Part shown: positions 7,985 to 16,594 of the stretch, one piece after another
Numbering within the stretch: the first letter of the stretch is position 1
How the letters are laid out: each line of letters begins with the position of its first letter
Assembly: GCF_014203895.1 (NCBI RefSeq)
Contig: NZ_JACHJY010000007.1
Span: 248,001-312,000 of the forward strand
Direction: 5' to 3'
Length of the DNA: 64,000 nucleotides
From: Streptomyces nymphaeiformis
Lineage (GTDB): Bacteria > Actinomycetota > Actinomycetes > Streptomycetales > Streptomycetaceae
Program-made: the position numbers and the translations under genes
The notes under the pieces: model-generated
Told to the model about the DNA's origin: nothing
What the model saw: the letters and a program-made list of their open reading frames with translations, nothing else
Databases searched by the model: none

Positions 7985-8578
7985 TCAGCGGGACTGCAGG
8001 GCGTCGAGGGCCACGGTCTGGGCTATCGCCAGCCGCCGGTCGAGCTCCGGGTCGGCTATCTCGAGCACGTACCGGTCCCGGAACCCGAACAGCTTGTCGA
8101 CCGACATGACCGAGCGCCCGTCCGCGGTGAAGTCGAAGTGGTACGGCACGACGAACGGAACGAGGTCCAGGGGCAGGAACTCCCAGGCGCGCCGCAGCAG
8201 CGCCACCACCTCGTTCCGCTCCTGCCCGGTGGTCTCGCCCACCTCGCCCTCCCGGCTCAGGTGCCAGGTGCTCCGCAGCAGGGACGCGCCGAAGTCCTTC
8301 CGGAAGCCGCCCAGTCGGGTGCCGGAGGCGCCCACCACGTCGTACGTCGCGCCGAGGTCGATGACCTGTCGGGCCTTGAAGGTGAAGAGGACCTGGCGCC
8401 GGGACTCGTCGGTGTAGAAGGTGACGTGCTCCTTGAGCGCCATCCTCTTCTGGTGGGCGAAGGCGACGAGTTCACCCTCCTTGCCGTCCGGGCCGATGGT
8501 GTGCACCAGGTACCGGTTGGCCAGGAGCGTCACCTTCTGCCGGACGAGAAAGCGCTGCTGCGACTGTGCGAGGCCCAT
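7985..8578 (-). CDS. LURP-one-related (Tubby/scramblase-like) family protein
   Basis: The 197-residue protein starts MGLAQSQQRFLVRQKVTLLANRYLV and continues with strand-rich text (ALKEHVTFYTDESRRQVLFTFKARQVIDLGATYDVV, then GTRLGGFRKDFGASLLRSTW), the pattern of LURP-one/YxjI proteins, which share a beta-barrel with phospholipid scramblases. A short hydrophobic C-terminal part (LPLDLVPFVVPYHFDF) may pack in the barrel. Biochemical role in bacteria is not established. It stands alone: the 185 bp upstream carry a hairpin, the 208 bp downstream carry repeats. Confidence 0.85.
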   Translation of the reverse strand: MGLAQSQQRFLVRQKVTLLANRYLVHTIGPDGKEGELVAFAHQKRMALKEHVTFYTDESRRQVLFTFKARQVIDLGATYDVVGASGTRLGGFRKDFGASLLRSTWHLSREGEVGETTGQERNEVVALLRRAWEFLPLDLVPFVVPYHFDFTADGRSVMSVDKLFGFRDRYVLEIADPELDRRLAIAQTVALDALQSR

Positions 8579-8685
8579 CGGTCGTGCTCCTGCCGGTCGT
8601 GGACGGTCCCTGGAAGACCGCCCCCTGAGGTCGTGAGCACGATGATCGGCTGCCGAGGGGCCTCACCGCTGTCCTCGAAAGTCGT

Positions 8686-8723
8686 CGGTCCCGTTGACCT
8701 TCGGATGATCTTCGACGGGACCG
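8686..8723. terminator. Inverted repeat after the alpha/beta hydrolase gene
   Basis: CGGTCCCGT (8686-8694) pairs perfectly with ACGGGACCG (8715-8723), loop 20 nt. It lies just past the stop of the minus-strand hydrolase gene and before the promoter side of the LURP-one gene, so a terminator is likely; an operator is possible. Confidence 0.45.
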
Positions 8724-8763
8724 GACCCCGGATCGACGGGGTCGGAGACCGAGGCCGACGGCC

Positions 8764-9528
8764 TCAGGCGCCGAGGAAGGCCTCGATGGCCTCGGCGAGG
8801 GCCTGCGGGGTCTCCTCGGGGGCGTAGTGACCGGCGTCCTTGAGGACTTCGAGGCGGGCGTTGGGGTACCAGCGCAGCCACGTGGCCTCCATCGCCTCGG
8901 TGCCCAGCGCGGGGTCGTGGGCGCCGACGACGAGCAGGACGGGCGTGGGGTTGTCACGGACGCGCTCGTGGAAGTCGGTGCGGGACCAGGAGTCCAGGTA
9001 GGCGCGGAAGGCCGTCGCGGAGGAGCGGGTGACGGAGCGGTCGACGAGTGCGCTCAGCCAGGCGTCGTCGTAGCGTCCGCCGGTGGTGTTGTCGATGATC
9101 GCGCGCCGGCTGGCCGGTTCGTCGGCGGCCCCGGCGAAGAGCTCCCAGGTCTCGCCGTCGAGCGGGAACCCGGCCGCGGAGACGGGTGAGATGCCGACGA
9201 TCGAGCGGACCCGGTCGGGGGCGTCGAGGAGCATCAGCTGGGCCGCCTTGCCGCCCATCGAGTGGCCGATGACGGAGAAGGAGTCCCAGCCGAGGTCGTC
9301 GGCGACCGCGAGGGCGTCGGCCGCGACCTCCTCCATCGTGTACGCGCCCGCGTGGTCGAGGGCGTCTCCGTAGCCCCGGCAGTCGACGAAGGCGTACGTG
9401 CCGACGGAGCCGTCCAGGTGGGCGCGCAGCGGGGAGAAGCTGGTGCGGTCGCCGAACCAGTTGTGCAGCACGAGGGCCCTCCCGGGGCCTTCGCCGTGTA
9501 CGTCGTACGGAAGAACCTGGCCCGTCAT
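8764..9528 (-). CDS. Alpha/beta hydrolase
   Basis: The 254-residue protein shows the classical fold markers: oxyanion region LVLHNWFGDRTSF (19-31), nucleophile elbow GHSMGG (Ser90), acid strand PVLLVVGAHDPALG and C-terminal DAGHYAPEE with the catalytic His. No signal peptide. It resembles esterase/haloperoxidase-like hydrolases; the substrate cannot be told. The start is the ATG at 9528 after a purine-rich GGGGGCAC; the frame stays open far upstream only because of high GC. It is divergent from the PAS/GAF phosphatase gene. Confidence 0.88.
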   Translation of the reverse strand: MTGQVLPYDVHGEGPGRALVLHNWFGDRTSFSPLRAHLDGSVGTYAFVDCRGYGDALDHAGAYTMEEVAADALAVADDLGWDSFSVIGHSMGGKAAQLMLLDAPDRVRSIVGISPVSAAGFPLDGETWELFAGAADEPASRRAIIDNTTGGRYDDAWLSALVDRSVTRSSATAFRAYLDSWSRTDFHERVRDNPTPVLLVVGAHDPALGTEAMEATWLRWYPNARLEVLKDAGHYAPEETPQALAEAIEAFLGA

Positions 9529-9664
9529 CGTGCCCCCTGCTCGCGAGGTGGTGCCGCCGCACGCCGATGGCGACGGTCGACGACCGAGTGTGACGGCGTG
9601 GACGCGTGGGGTCAACACCGTCGGGAGGGGCGCGTGGGAGCGCGTCGGGCCTCGGCACCTGGGC

Positions 9665-9751
9665 GTCCCGGGCCCGGGACAGCGGTACGCGCCCCCGGAC
9701 CGGCCGCACGTCGGGCCCCGGCGTCGAGGCGTCTCCGGCCCGGGATGCGGG
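9665..9751. promoter_or_regulatory. Divergent promoter region with a 16-bp perfect palindrome
   Basis: GTCCCGGGCCCGGGAC at 9665-9680 is a perfect palindrome. A related copy GGCGTCTCCGGCCCGGGATG lies at about 9729-9748. They fall in the 252 bp between the hydrolase and the phosphatase genes. A regulator site is possible; the high GC raises the chance of coincidence. Confidence 0.4.
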
Positions 9752-9780
9752 TGCTTTCGCCTCGGGGGCATCCTGGCTGT

Positions 9781-12315
9781 GTGACCTCGCACGGCGCGCC
9801 CGGCCCCGACCCGGTGGGCGGCACCGGGATTCCGCCCGGGAGCGAAGCCGCCATCGGGCCTGTATCCGGCGCGCTGACCTGGGCACTCGCGGAGGCGGCC
9901 CTCGCGGCGGTGGAGGAGGTCGGCGGTTACGCGGGCGGGATCTACCTGCGCTCCGGCACCCCGGGGCTGCTGCGGCTCGCGGTCCTGGTGGGACTGCCGG
10001 GGCCGCTGTTCCGTCCGTGGTGGCGGATGCACGCGAACCGGCCGTTCCCCGTCGCGGAGGTGCACCGCTCCGGGCAGTCCGTCCACCTCGCCAACGTCGA
10101 GGAGGCCATGCGGCGGTTCCCCCAGCTGGTGGCGAGCCTGCCGTTCCCCTTCGCCTCGCTGTACGCCCCGGTGGTCGCGGGCCGTGAGCGCTTCGGCGTG
10201 CTCGTGGCGCTGCGGGCGCCGACCCCAGGGGTTCCGGTCGACGCGCGGGACCGGAACCGGATGACCCGGGGCGCGCTCCGCCTCGGGGAGACCCTGGCCG
10301 ATCTGGCACGGCAGGGGACGGAGGTCGAGTGGCCCGGGGACCCGGTCTGCGTACAGCTGCCGACCGGCTCGGGTCCGGCGGTCCGCTTCGGCTCGTTCGC
10401 CTGGGACCTGGAGACGGGCACGGTCACGCTGGACGACGGGCTCCTGGCCATCCTGGGGGCGGAGGTCTCCTCGCCCTGCTCGATCGAGGCGCTGACGTCG
10501 CTCCTCGACCCCGAGGACGGGTACGCGCTGTGGGCGGCGGCCCGGCAGGCGACCGGGGCGGACGGACGGCCGTCGGTCCGCAGGATCCGTCTGCGAGGGC
10601 CGGACGGCGGCCTCCACCTCCTCGAGGTGTCCACGCGGGCACGCCGGGCCGCACCGGGGACGGGGCCCGCGGGCGGCGGCCGGCTGGAGGGCACGCTCGT
10701 GGACCTCGGTACGGGTCTGGTCGGCTCGGACGCCACGGACCGGCTGCCGCGGGCCATTCTGGCCACCGACCGGCTGGCCCGCGTCACCTACGTCAACGAG
10801 CAGACGGAGCACCTGCTGGGCCGGCCGCGCCGGGCGCTGGCGGGGCGGCCGCTGTGGGACGCGCTGCCCTGGTTCGGTCACCCCTTCCACGAGGAGCAGC
10901 TGCGCGCCGCGCTGCTCTCCGGTGAACCGGTGCGCTTCCTCGCCCGCCCGGAGCGTGGCCGGTGGCTGTCGGTCTCGCTCTACCCGGGCCGGGACGGCGT
11001 GACGATGGTGATGGTCCCGGAGGAGGAACCGGTGCCGGTCGCCCGCGGAGCCGCGCGCGGCCGCCGGCGGACGGACGACGTCCTGACGGAGCCCGGCGAC
11101 CGGGCGGCGGCGCTGTACCGGCCGGTGGCCCTGGCGATCGCGCTCTCCGAGGCGGTGACGGCGCGCCAGGTGTCGGCGGTGGTGACGGAGGAGCTGCTGC
11201 CCGCGTTCGGCGGCCGGCAGCTGGCGATCTACCTGCTGAGCGACCGGCGGCTCTATCTGGCCTGGGAGACGGGCTTCCCGCCCGGGTTCCTCGAACCGTT
11301 CGACGGGGTGGCCCTGGACGCCCAGGTGCCGGGCGTGGAGACCCTGACGACCGGCAGGCCGCTCTTCTTCGAGTCCATGGAGCAGCTGGGGCGGGCGTAT
11401 CCGGACCTCCCGATGGACGCGCACTCGGGCGCGCGGGCCTTCCTTCCCCTGATCGCCTCCGGCCGGCCGGTGGGCTCCTGCATCCTCGGCTTCGACTCGC
11501 CGCGCGGGTTCAGTCCGGAGGAACGGACCGTCCTCACGGCGCTCGCGGGGCTGATCGCACAGGCCCTGGAGCGGGCGCAGCGGTACGACACGGAGTCCGC
11601 GGTCGCGCGCGGGCTGCAGGACGCGCTGCTCCCGCACCGGCTGCCGGTGCGGGAGGGGGTGGAGACGGTGGGCCGCTATCTGCCGGGCACCCAGGGCATG
11701 GACGTGGGCGGCGACTGGTACGACGTGATCGAGACCGGCCACGGGCGGCTCGCCCTGGTGATCGGCGACGTGCAGGGGCACGGTGTGGCGGCCGCGGCCA
11801 CCATGGGGCAGCTGCGCAGCGCCGTCCGGGCGTTCGCGCTGGGGGGCCATCGGCCGCAGGACGTGATGCGCGGCACCAACCGGCTCCTGATCGATCTGGA
11901 CCCGGGGCAGTTCGCGAGCTGCTGCTACGTGCTCCTCGACCCCGAGACGGGTGACGCGCGGGCGGTACGGGCGGGACATCCGCAGCCGTTGCTGCGGCGG
12001 CCGGACGGGACGACGGAGCAGGTGGAGCTGGCGGGCGGGATGGTCCTCGGGGTCGACGTCCGGGCCTCGTACCCGGTGACACGGCTACGGCTGGCTCCGG
12101 GGGCGGTCCTCGCGCTGTTCACGGACGGTCTGGTGGAGCGGCCGGGCCAGGACATCGACGAGGGGATCGGGCGGCTGAGCCGGGCCTTCGCCGCGACGGG
12201 TTCGCTGGCGCTCGCGGACACGGCCGACCGGCTGATCCGGGAGGCCCGGGCGGCCACGTCCCGGCCGGACGACATCGCGCTGCTGCTCGCGGCGCGGTGG
12301 GCGGACGGCGGCTGA
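9781..12315 (+). CDS. GAF/PAS/GAF-SpoIIE serine phosphatase
   Basis: The 844-residue protein has an N-terminal GAF domain (about 30-180), a PAS-like segment (about 205-320), a second PAS (about 325-425; ILATDRLARVTYVNEQTEHLLG), a second GAF (about 455-600; LSEAVTARQVSAVVTEELL ... LLSDRRLY) and a C-terminal PP2C/SpoIIE phosphatase (about 605-842). The phosphatase carries LQDALLPHRLP, GGDWYD, IGDVQGHG and LFTDGLVE, so the metal ligands are intact. Such proteins act on anti-sigma-factor antagonists in actinomycetes. Unlike many Streptomyces relatives it has no HATPase kinase domain. The start is a GTG at 9781; earlier in-frame codons lack ribosome sites. Signal and target are unknown. Confidence 0.9.
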   Translation: MTSHGAPGPDPVGGTGIPPGSEAAIGPVSGALTWALAEAALAAVEEVGGYAGGIYLRSGTPGLLRLAVLVGLPGPLFRPWWRMHANRPFPVAEVHRSGQSVHLANVEEAMRRFPQLVASLPFPFASLYAPVVAGRERFGVLVALRAPTPGVPVDARDRNRMTRGALRLGETLADLARQGTEVEWPGDPVCVQLPTGSGPAVRFGSFAWDLETGTVTLDDGLLAILGAEVSSPCSIEALTSLLDPEDGYALWAAARQATGADGRPSVRRIRLRGPDGGLHLLEVSTRARRAAPGTGPAGGGRLEGTLVDLGTGLVGSDATDRLPRAILATDRLARVTYVNEQTEHLLGRPRRALAGRPLWDALPWFGHPFHEEQLRAALLSGEPVRFLARPERGRWLSVSLYPGRDGVTMVMVPEEEPVPVARGAARGRRRTDDVLTEPGDRAAALYRPVALAIALSEAVTARQVSAVVTEELLPAFGGRQLAIYLLSDRRLYLAWETGFPPGFLEPFDGVALDAQVPGVETLTTGRPLFFESMEQLGRAYPDLPMDAHSGARAFLPLIASGRPVGSCILGFDSPRGFSPEERTVLTALAGLIAQALERAQRYDTESAVARGLQDALLPHRLPVREGVETVGRYLPGTQGMDVGGDWYDVIETGHGRLALVIGDVQGHGVAAAATMGQLRSAVRAFALGGHRPQDVMRGTNRLLIDLDPGQFASCCYVLLDPETGDARAVRAGHPQPLLRRPDGTTEQVELAGGMVLGVDVRASYPVTRLRLAPGAVLALFTDGLVERPGQDIDEGIGRLSRAFAATGSLALADTADRLIREARAATSRPDDIALLLAARWADGG

Positions 12316-12447
12316 GCCCTCCCCGCGGACCGGAGGGTTTCACCCGGTCGGGCCCGTGGCGCTGGTCGGGGGGCGCCTGCCCGGGGAGGCTGGGAGTGCC
12401 GTGCCGATCAGGCCGGACGAGTCAGGGCGGCAGCCCGAGGAGGACAC

Positions 12448-12696
12448 GTGCAGCAGGACAAGCAGCCCGAGTACGGCCCCGTGGTGTTCCGTGACCGCTC
12501 GGCGGGGTACGCGTTTCTGACCCGGTCCACCGCGACCAGCGACCGGACCATCGAGTGGGACGACGGCAACACGTACCCCGTGATCGACGTCGAGATCTCC
12601 TCCGAGAGCCACCCGTTCTACACGGGCACGGCGCGGACCGTGGACTCCGAGGGCCGGATCGCCAAGTTCGAGCGCCGGTTCGGCGAGAAGGAGTGA
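12448..12696 (+). CDS. rpmE2: 50S ribosomal protein L31 type B (zinc-free)
   Basis: The 82-residue protein (EYGPVVFRDRSAGYAFLTRS ... EISSESHPFYTG ... RRFG) is the type B L31. It has no cysteine, so it lacks the zinc ribbon of the C+ form and replaces it when zinc is scarce. In Streptomyces the paralogue is normally a Zur target, but the 132 bp upstream hold no AT-rich TGAAAATGATTTTCA-like box. GTG start after CGAGGAGGA. It stands alone between the phosphatase and the NmrA genes. Confidence 0.93.
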   Translation: MQQDKQPEYGPVVFRDRSAGYAFLTRSTATSDRTIEWDDGNTYPVIDVEISSESHPFYTGTARTVDSEGRIAKFERRFGEKE

Positions 12697-12719
12697 GGTC
12701 TCCCGAAATCCGTCCGTGA

Positions 12720-12742
12720 AACTGGCCAGGAGATGGCCAGTT
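12720..12742. promoter_or_regulatory. Perfect inverted repeat AACTGGCCA-N5-TGGCCAGTT, operator candidate
   Basis: Nine-bp arms (12720-12728 and 12734-12742) separated by GGAGA lie 75 bp before the start of the NmrA reductase gene. The form is that of a dimeric repressor site. The core TGGCCAGT also occurs upstream of the MoxR gene (24358-24369). Confidence 0.6.
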
Positions 12743-12816
12743 CGCCTTCCAGGATGAGGTCACGAAGACGGCGGGGCGCTCGCGCTCCGCCACGGACTCC
12801 CTGGAGGGGAACAGCT

Positions 12817-13653
12817 GTGATCGTGGTGACCGGAGCGACCGGAAACGTCGGACGACCGCTGGTGGAGATGCTGGCCGCGGCCGGCGAGGAGGTCACGGCG
12901 GTGAGCCGCCGTCCGGCCGGGGACCTGCCCGCCGGTGTGACGCACCGGCAGGGCGACCTGGCCGATGTCGACGGCCTCAAGGGGGTGTTCGAGGGTGCCG
13001 AGGCCGTCTATCTGCTCGTCGCGGGTCTCGGGGACGAGCTGCGTCCGCGCGAGATCGTGGCGGCGGCGGTGGCCTGCGGAGTGCGGCGGATCGTGTTCCA
13101 GTCCTCGCAACTGGTGGGGACGCGGACCGATTCGGTGTCGCACGAGATCCTGCGCGCGTTCGAGACGGCGGTACGGGAGTCGGGCGTCGAGTGGACGGTG
13201 CTGCGGCCCGGCGGCTTCACGTCCAACGCCTTCCTCTGGGCCGAGCAGGTGCGCTCGGCCCGTACCGTCGCGGCTCCGTTCGCCGATGTGGCGCTGCCGG
13301 TGGTGGACCCGGCGGACATCGCGGGGGTCGCGGCCGCCGCGCTGCGCGACCCGGTGCATTCCGGCCGTACGTACGTCCTGACCGGGCCGGCCGCGGTCTC
13401 GCCGCGTGATCAGGTGCGGGCGCTGGCCGAGGCGCTGGGCGCTCCGGTGGAGTTCGTGGCGCAGAGCGCGAGCGAGGCCCGGGCGCAGCTGGTGCGGTTC
13501 CTGCCGGAGGAGGCCGTCGACGGGATGCTGTCGGTGATGGGCGAGCCCCGCGCGGACGAGCAGCGGGTGAGTCCCGACGTGGAGCGGGTGCTCGGGCGGG
13601 CGCCCCGGCCCTTCTCGGCGTGGGCGGAACGCAACGCGCCGGCCTTCGCCTGA
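12817..13653 (+). CDS. NmrA-family NAD(P)H-binding oxidoreductase
   Basis: The 278-residue protein opens with VIVVTGATGNVGRPLVEML, a Rossmann GxxGxxG motif, and keeps the fold through VYLLVAGLGD, VRRIVFQSSQLVG and VLRPGGFTSNAF. It matches NmrA/azoreductase-like atypical short-chain dehydrogenases, which bind NAD(P) and reduce quinones or azo dyes or only sense redox. It lacks the YxxxK pair of classical SDRs, typical for the group. Start GTG 12817 after GGAGGGGA; the 28 codons before it are rich in Arg and overlap the operator candidate. Confidence 0.87.
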   Translation: MIVVTGATGNVGRPLVEMLAAAGEEVTAVSRRPAGDLPAGVTHRQGDLADVDGLKGVFEGAEAVYLLVAGLGDELRPREIVAAAVACGVRRIVFQSSQLVGTRTDSVSHEILRAFETAVRESGVEWTVLRPGGFTSNAFLWAEQVRSARTVAAPFADVALPVVDPADIAGVAAAALRDPVHSGRTYVLTGPAAVSPRDQVRALAEALGAPVEFVAQSASEARAQLVRFLPEEAVDGMLSVMGEPRADEQRVSPDVERVLGRAPRPFSAWAERNAPAFA

Positions 13654-13785
13654 AGCCCCGAGGGCCTCGGGACCGGGCGGGAGTTCACCGCCGAGGCGGG
13701 GACGCGCGTCCGGTGGACCGCGTTCCCCGCCCCGTCCGGGTGCGAGCAAGGGGCTCCGGGCCCTCCGCTCAGCTCAGGAAGGCGA

Positions 13786-14286
13786 TCAGACCTTCACGAT
13801 GCCGGACTCGGCGACCTTGATGGAGGCCTTGGTGGCGCCGGAGGCGGAGCCGAGGGACTCGATCTTCTTGACCAGGTCCTGGCCCTCGACGACCTCGCCG
13901 AAGACGACGTGCTTGCCGTCGAGCCAGTCGGTGACGATCGTGGTGATGAAGAACTGCGAGCCGTTGGTGTTCTTGCCGGCGTTGGCCATCGAGAGCAGGA
14001 ACGGGCGGTCGTGCTTCAGCGTGAAGTTCTCGTCGGCGAACTTCTCGCCGTAGATGCTCTTGCCGCCGGTGCCGTTGCCGCGGGTGAAGTCGCCGCCCTG
14101 CAGCATGAACGCCGGGATGACGCGGTGGAACGGGGAACCGGCGTAGCCGAAGCCGTGCTCACCGGTGCAGAGCTCGCGGAAGTTCTTGGCCGTCTTCGGG
14201 ACGACGTCGTCGAACAGCTTGAAGGTGATGCGGCCCGCGGGCTCGTCGTTGATGGTGATGTCGAAGTAAACGTTCTCGTTGCTCAT
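13786..14286 (-). CDS. cypA: Peptidyl-prolyl cis-trans isomerase, cyclophilin type
   Basis: The 166-residue cytoplasmic protein carries the cyclophilin core FHRVIPAFMLQGGDFTRGNG (53-72), MANAGKNTNGSQFFI and WLDGKHVVFGEV. The catalytic Arg (FHRV), Phe and Trp positions are intact and there is no signal peptide. Its length and the GTGGKSIYG loop make it look like eukaryotic cyclophilin A, known from Streptomyces. It catalyses proline isomerisation during folding. Single-gene unit, convergent with the NmrA gene. Confidence 0.96.
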   Translation of the reverse strand: MSNENVYFDITINDEPAGRITFKLFDDVVPKTAKNFRELCTGEHGFGYAGSPFHRVIPAFMLQGGDFTRGNGTGGKSIYGEKFADENFTLKHDRPFLLSMANAGKNTNGSQFFITTIVTDWLDGKHVVFGEVVEGQDLVKKIESLGSASGATKASIKVAESGIVKV

Positions 14287-14411
14287 GGGGACATCCTGTC
14301 ATTACTCACGTACGGCGCGCGCACGGGCCGCCTCCTCCCGGGGCATGGCGTGCCGGTGCCCCGCGTTCCGCCCGGGAGCGCGGGGCACCGGCCGCCACCT
14401 GGGACGCGAGG

Positions 14412-14624
14412 TCAGAGCAGCCCGCCGGCCTGCTGGTTCTGGAGGGCGCCCTCGGCGCCCTGGACGGTCTCGTGGAGGACGGTCGCGGTCTGGTCGTCCT
14501 GGAGGAGGCCCGTGGTGCCGGCCAGGGGGCTCTCCGTGGCGCTGGCCTGCGGCGGCGGCGTGATGATGGCGGTGACGACGCCTGCGGCGAGGGAGGCGAT
14601 GGCGAGCATGCTGCGCTTCTTCAT
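14412..14624 (-). CDS. Small secreted protein of unknown function
   Basis: Seventy residues: a signal peptide (MKKRSMLAIASLAAGVV ... QASA, cut near residue 29) and a mature part of about 40 residues, ESPLAGTTGLLQDDQTATVL, rich in Q, L, G and without cysteine. It may be a wall-surface or spore-associated peptide like other small Streptomyces exported proteins; I do not recognise a named family. It follows the DUF6629 gene on the same strand (30 bp gap). Confidence 0.65.
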   Translation of the reverse strand: MKKRSMLAIASLAAGVVTAIITPPPQASATESPLAGTTGLLQDDQTATVLHETVQGAEGALQNQQAGGLL

Positions 14625-14654
14625 GCCCTGGTCAACTACTGAGAGGCCGTCGGG

Positions 14655-15302
14655 TTACGGCCGGCCGGCCTCGGATCCGTACGCGGCCGCCACCGGCCGC
14701 CGCCCGCGCACCCAGGCGAACAGCAGCAGCGAGGCGGCCGCAGCGAGCGCGCACCAGGTCGAGACGAACGCGGTGCGCCATAGGAGGGCGCAGACGACCG
14801 CTCCGACGCCGGTGACGAGTCCCAGAATCCGTAGGAGCCGGTCGCGGGCGAGGAGCAGCGCTCCGACGGTCGCGAGCAGGTATCCGGCGAGGACGAGCGG
14901 GGCGTACGGCAGGTCGACGGCGTAGCCGAGGGTGCGGCCGCGGATCTCGGCCGCGACGGGATGGACGGCGAGGCGGTACGCGAGGACGACGGCGGTCACG
15001 AGGCCGGCGGCGAGCGGTACGAGCAGGCGGGGACGGTCGGCGGGGCGGGCGGCGGTCAGGACGCCCAGCGGCACCCAGAGGGGCAGCAGGGGAAGCGCGA
15101 TCGCGGCCCAGGCGAGGGTGGCGGGTCCGGTGCCGCCGCCCGCGTGCCAGACGGCGGCCTCCACGACCTGGTGGGCGCCGAGGAGGAGGGGCAGGGCGGC
15201 GAGCGGTGCGTCCCCGGGGCGGCGTACGGAGGCGAGGGAGGCGACGCCGACGGCGGCGATCCCGAGGCCCGCCCAGAGGTCGGCGGTCGCACTCCAGCAC
15301 AT
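14655..15302 (-). CDS. DUF6629 family membrane protein
   Basis: The 215-residue protein starts MCWSATADLWAGLGIAAVGV, the signature opening of DUF6629, and has about seven hydrophobic segments (for example LAWAAIALPLLPLWVPLGVL, LLVPLAAGLVTAVVLAY, LVLAGYLLATVGALLLA). Only the last residues (GRRPVAAAYGSEAGRP) are clearly soluble. Function unknown. It is divergent from the AMIN-like gene, with a short AT-richer stretch (about 15308-15325) holding TACCCTATATACC between them. Confidence 0.85.
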   Translation of the reverse strand: MCWSATADLWAGLGIAAVGVASLASVRRPGDAPLAALPLLLGAHQVVEAAVWHAGGGTGPATLAWAAIALPLLPLWVPLGVLTAARPADRPRLLVPLAAGLVTAVVLAYRLAVHPVAAEIRGRTLGYAVDLPYAPLVLAGYLLATVGALLLARDRLLRILGLVTGVGAVVCALLWRTAFVSTWCALAAAASLLLFAWVRGRRPVAAAYGSEAGRP

Positions 15303-15411
15303 GGGAACTTTTTACCCTATATACCGCAGAACGGGTGGAACCGTATCGTGGTGGTGGTTGTCTCTTCCAGTGACACCACTGTCCCCGGAGCAGCAGAAAT
15401 TGGGGGACGTC

Positions 15412-15936
15412 ATGCTTCACCGCCACACCCTCGCGGCCGTCGCCGCGGGAATCCTGCTGACCGCCGGGATCGGCGCCACGATCCCGGCAGGCGCCGCCGA
15501 TGCCCCTGCCCTGAACGCCTCGACCCCGGCCACGGCCCAGGTCGTCAACGTCCGCTGGGGCGGCCACGCCACCTTCGACCGGCTCGTGATCGACGTCCGG
15601 GGGGCCTTGCCCCCGGTCACCGTCCATCAGGTCCGCTCGCTGCACTACGACGGATCGGGAAACAGGGTCCCGCTCGCGGGGAAGCACTTCCTGGAGATCA
15701 AGCTCTCCCCCGCGACCGCCCACGACGATGCCGGCCGGTCCGTCTATCACGGCCCCCGGCTGCTGAAGATCTCTCTGCCCGCGCTCAAGGGGGTCGCTCT
15801 GACCGGCGACTTCGAGGGCGTGGTCACCATCGGAGCCGCCTTCGACACCAAGCCCGACTTCAAGACCTTCCGGCTGCACTCGCCGGAGCGCTTCGTCGTC
15901 GACATCGCCCACCCGATGGCGGGCTGCGGCGCCTGA
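15412..15936 (+). CDS. Secreted AMIN-like domain protein
   Basis: The 174-residue protein has a signal peptide (LAAVAAGILLTAGIGATI ... GAADA, about 1-29) and one AMIN-like domain: VVNVRWGGHATFDRLVIDV, then HYDGSGNRVPLAGKHFLEIK and RLHSPERFVVDIAHP. AMIN domains place proteins at the cell envelope; stand-alone secreted copies are common in actinomycetes and have no known enzyme activity. Start ATG 15412 after GGGGGACGTC. Confidence 0.85.
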   Translation: MLHRHTLAAVAAGILLTAGIGATIPAGAADAPALNASTPATAQVVNVRWGGHATFDRLVIDVRGALPPVTVHQVRSLHYDGSGNRVPLAGKHFLEIKLSPATAHDDAGRSVYHGPRLLKISLPALKGVALTGDFEGVVTIGAAFDTKPDFKTFRLHSPERFVVDIAHPMAGCGA

Positions 15937-15978
15937 GCGCGCACGGGTGGGGCCCGTCCCGGTGGACGGGCCCCACCG

Positions 15979-16482
15979 TCACGTTCCGGTGGGGCCGCTC
16001 TCCACGTACACGGTGGAGCCGGTCCTTCGCGCCCGGTCGATCTCGACGAGGCGGGCGAACTCGCGCGGGTGCATCTCCCGCTCCCATTCGTCCAGGGTCC
16101 GCAGGCGGTACTCGCTGTGCTCCTCCGGGTCGAGGACGACGGAGGCGATCTGCTCGTCCGTCAGCTCGCCCCCGTCGAAGATGAAGCCGATGTGGTTGGC
16201 CGGCCAGTCCTCGCCCCGGTGCGTGACGAAGTCGGCGGCGAGGAGGCGCGGCTCGCCGGTGAAGACGAGCCCGGTCTCCTCGTGGCACTCGCGCACGGCG
16301 GTCTCCCAAGGGGTCTCCCCCGGGTCCATGTTGCCGCCGGGCCACTGCCACGACTCCATCGTGTAGGTGGCCCGCAGCTGGAAGGGGCGGCCGGCGGTGT
16401 CGGTGAAGTAGAGGCAGGCGTACGCCGTCGCTCTCGGCAGCGTGTCGACGTACTCGGCGGGCGGCAGCCAGGTGTTCGCCAT
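15979..16482 (-). CDS. NUDIX hydrolase
   Basis: The 167-residue protein carries a full Nudix box GNMDPGETPWETAVRECHEE (residues about 50-69) followed by TGL, preceded by WQWPGG. These enzymes cleave nucleoside diphosphates linked to another moiety, using the two glutamates of REx2EE for metal. Nothing else in the sequence tells the substrate. It converges on the AMIN gene and has a 112 bp gap to the response regulator upstream. Confidence 0.92.
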   Translation of the reverse strand: MANTWLPPAEYVDTLPRATAYACLYFTDTAGRPFQLRATYTMESWQWPGGNMDPGETPWETAVRECHEETGLVFTGEPRLLAADFVTHRGEDWPANHIGFIFDGGELTDEQIASVVLDPEEHSEYRLRTLDEWEREMHPREFARLVEIDRARRTGSTVYVESGPTGT

Positions 16483-16594
16483 GGGCGGCTCTCTCTCGAC
16501 GGACCGGATGGGTCGCTTCCATCCAAGCGGTCCTGAGCGGGCCGGCCGGCGGCTCGCGAGTGGATCACCGGATCGTGTGAGAGCCGCCGGACGG

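Noticed and set aside
8764..11979. Minus-strand frame of 1071 codons
   Set aside because: Only the last 254 residues (alpha/beta hydrolase) are real; the rest is antisense to the SpoIIE phosphatase gene.
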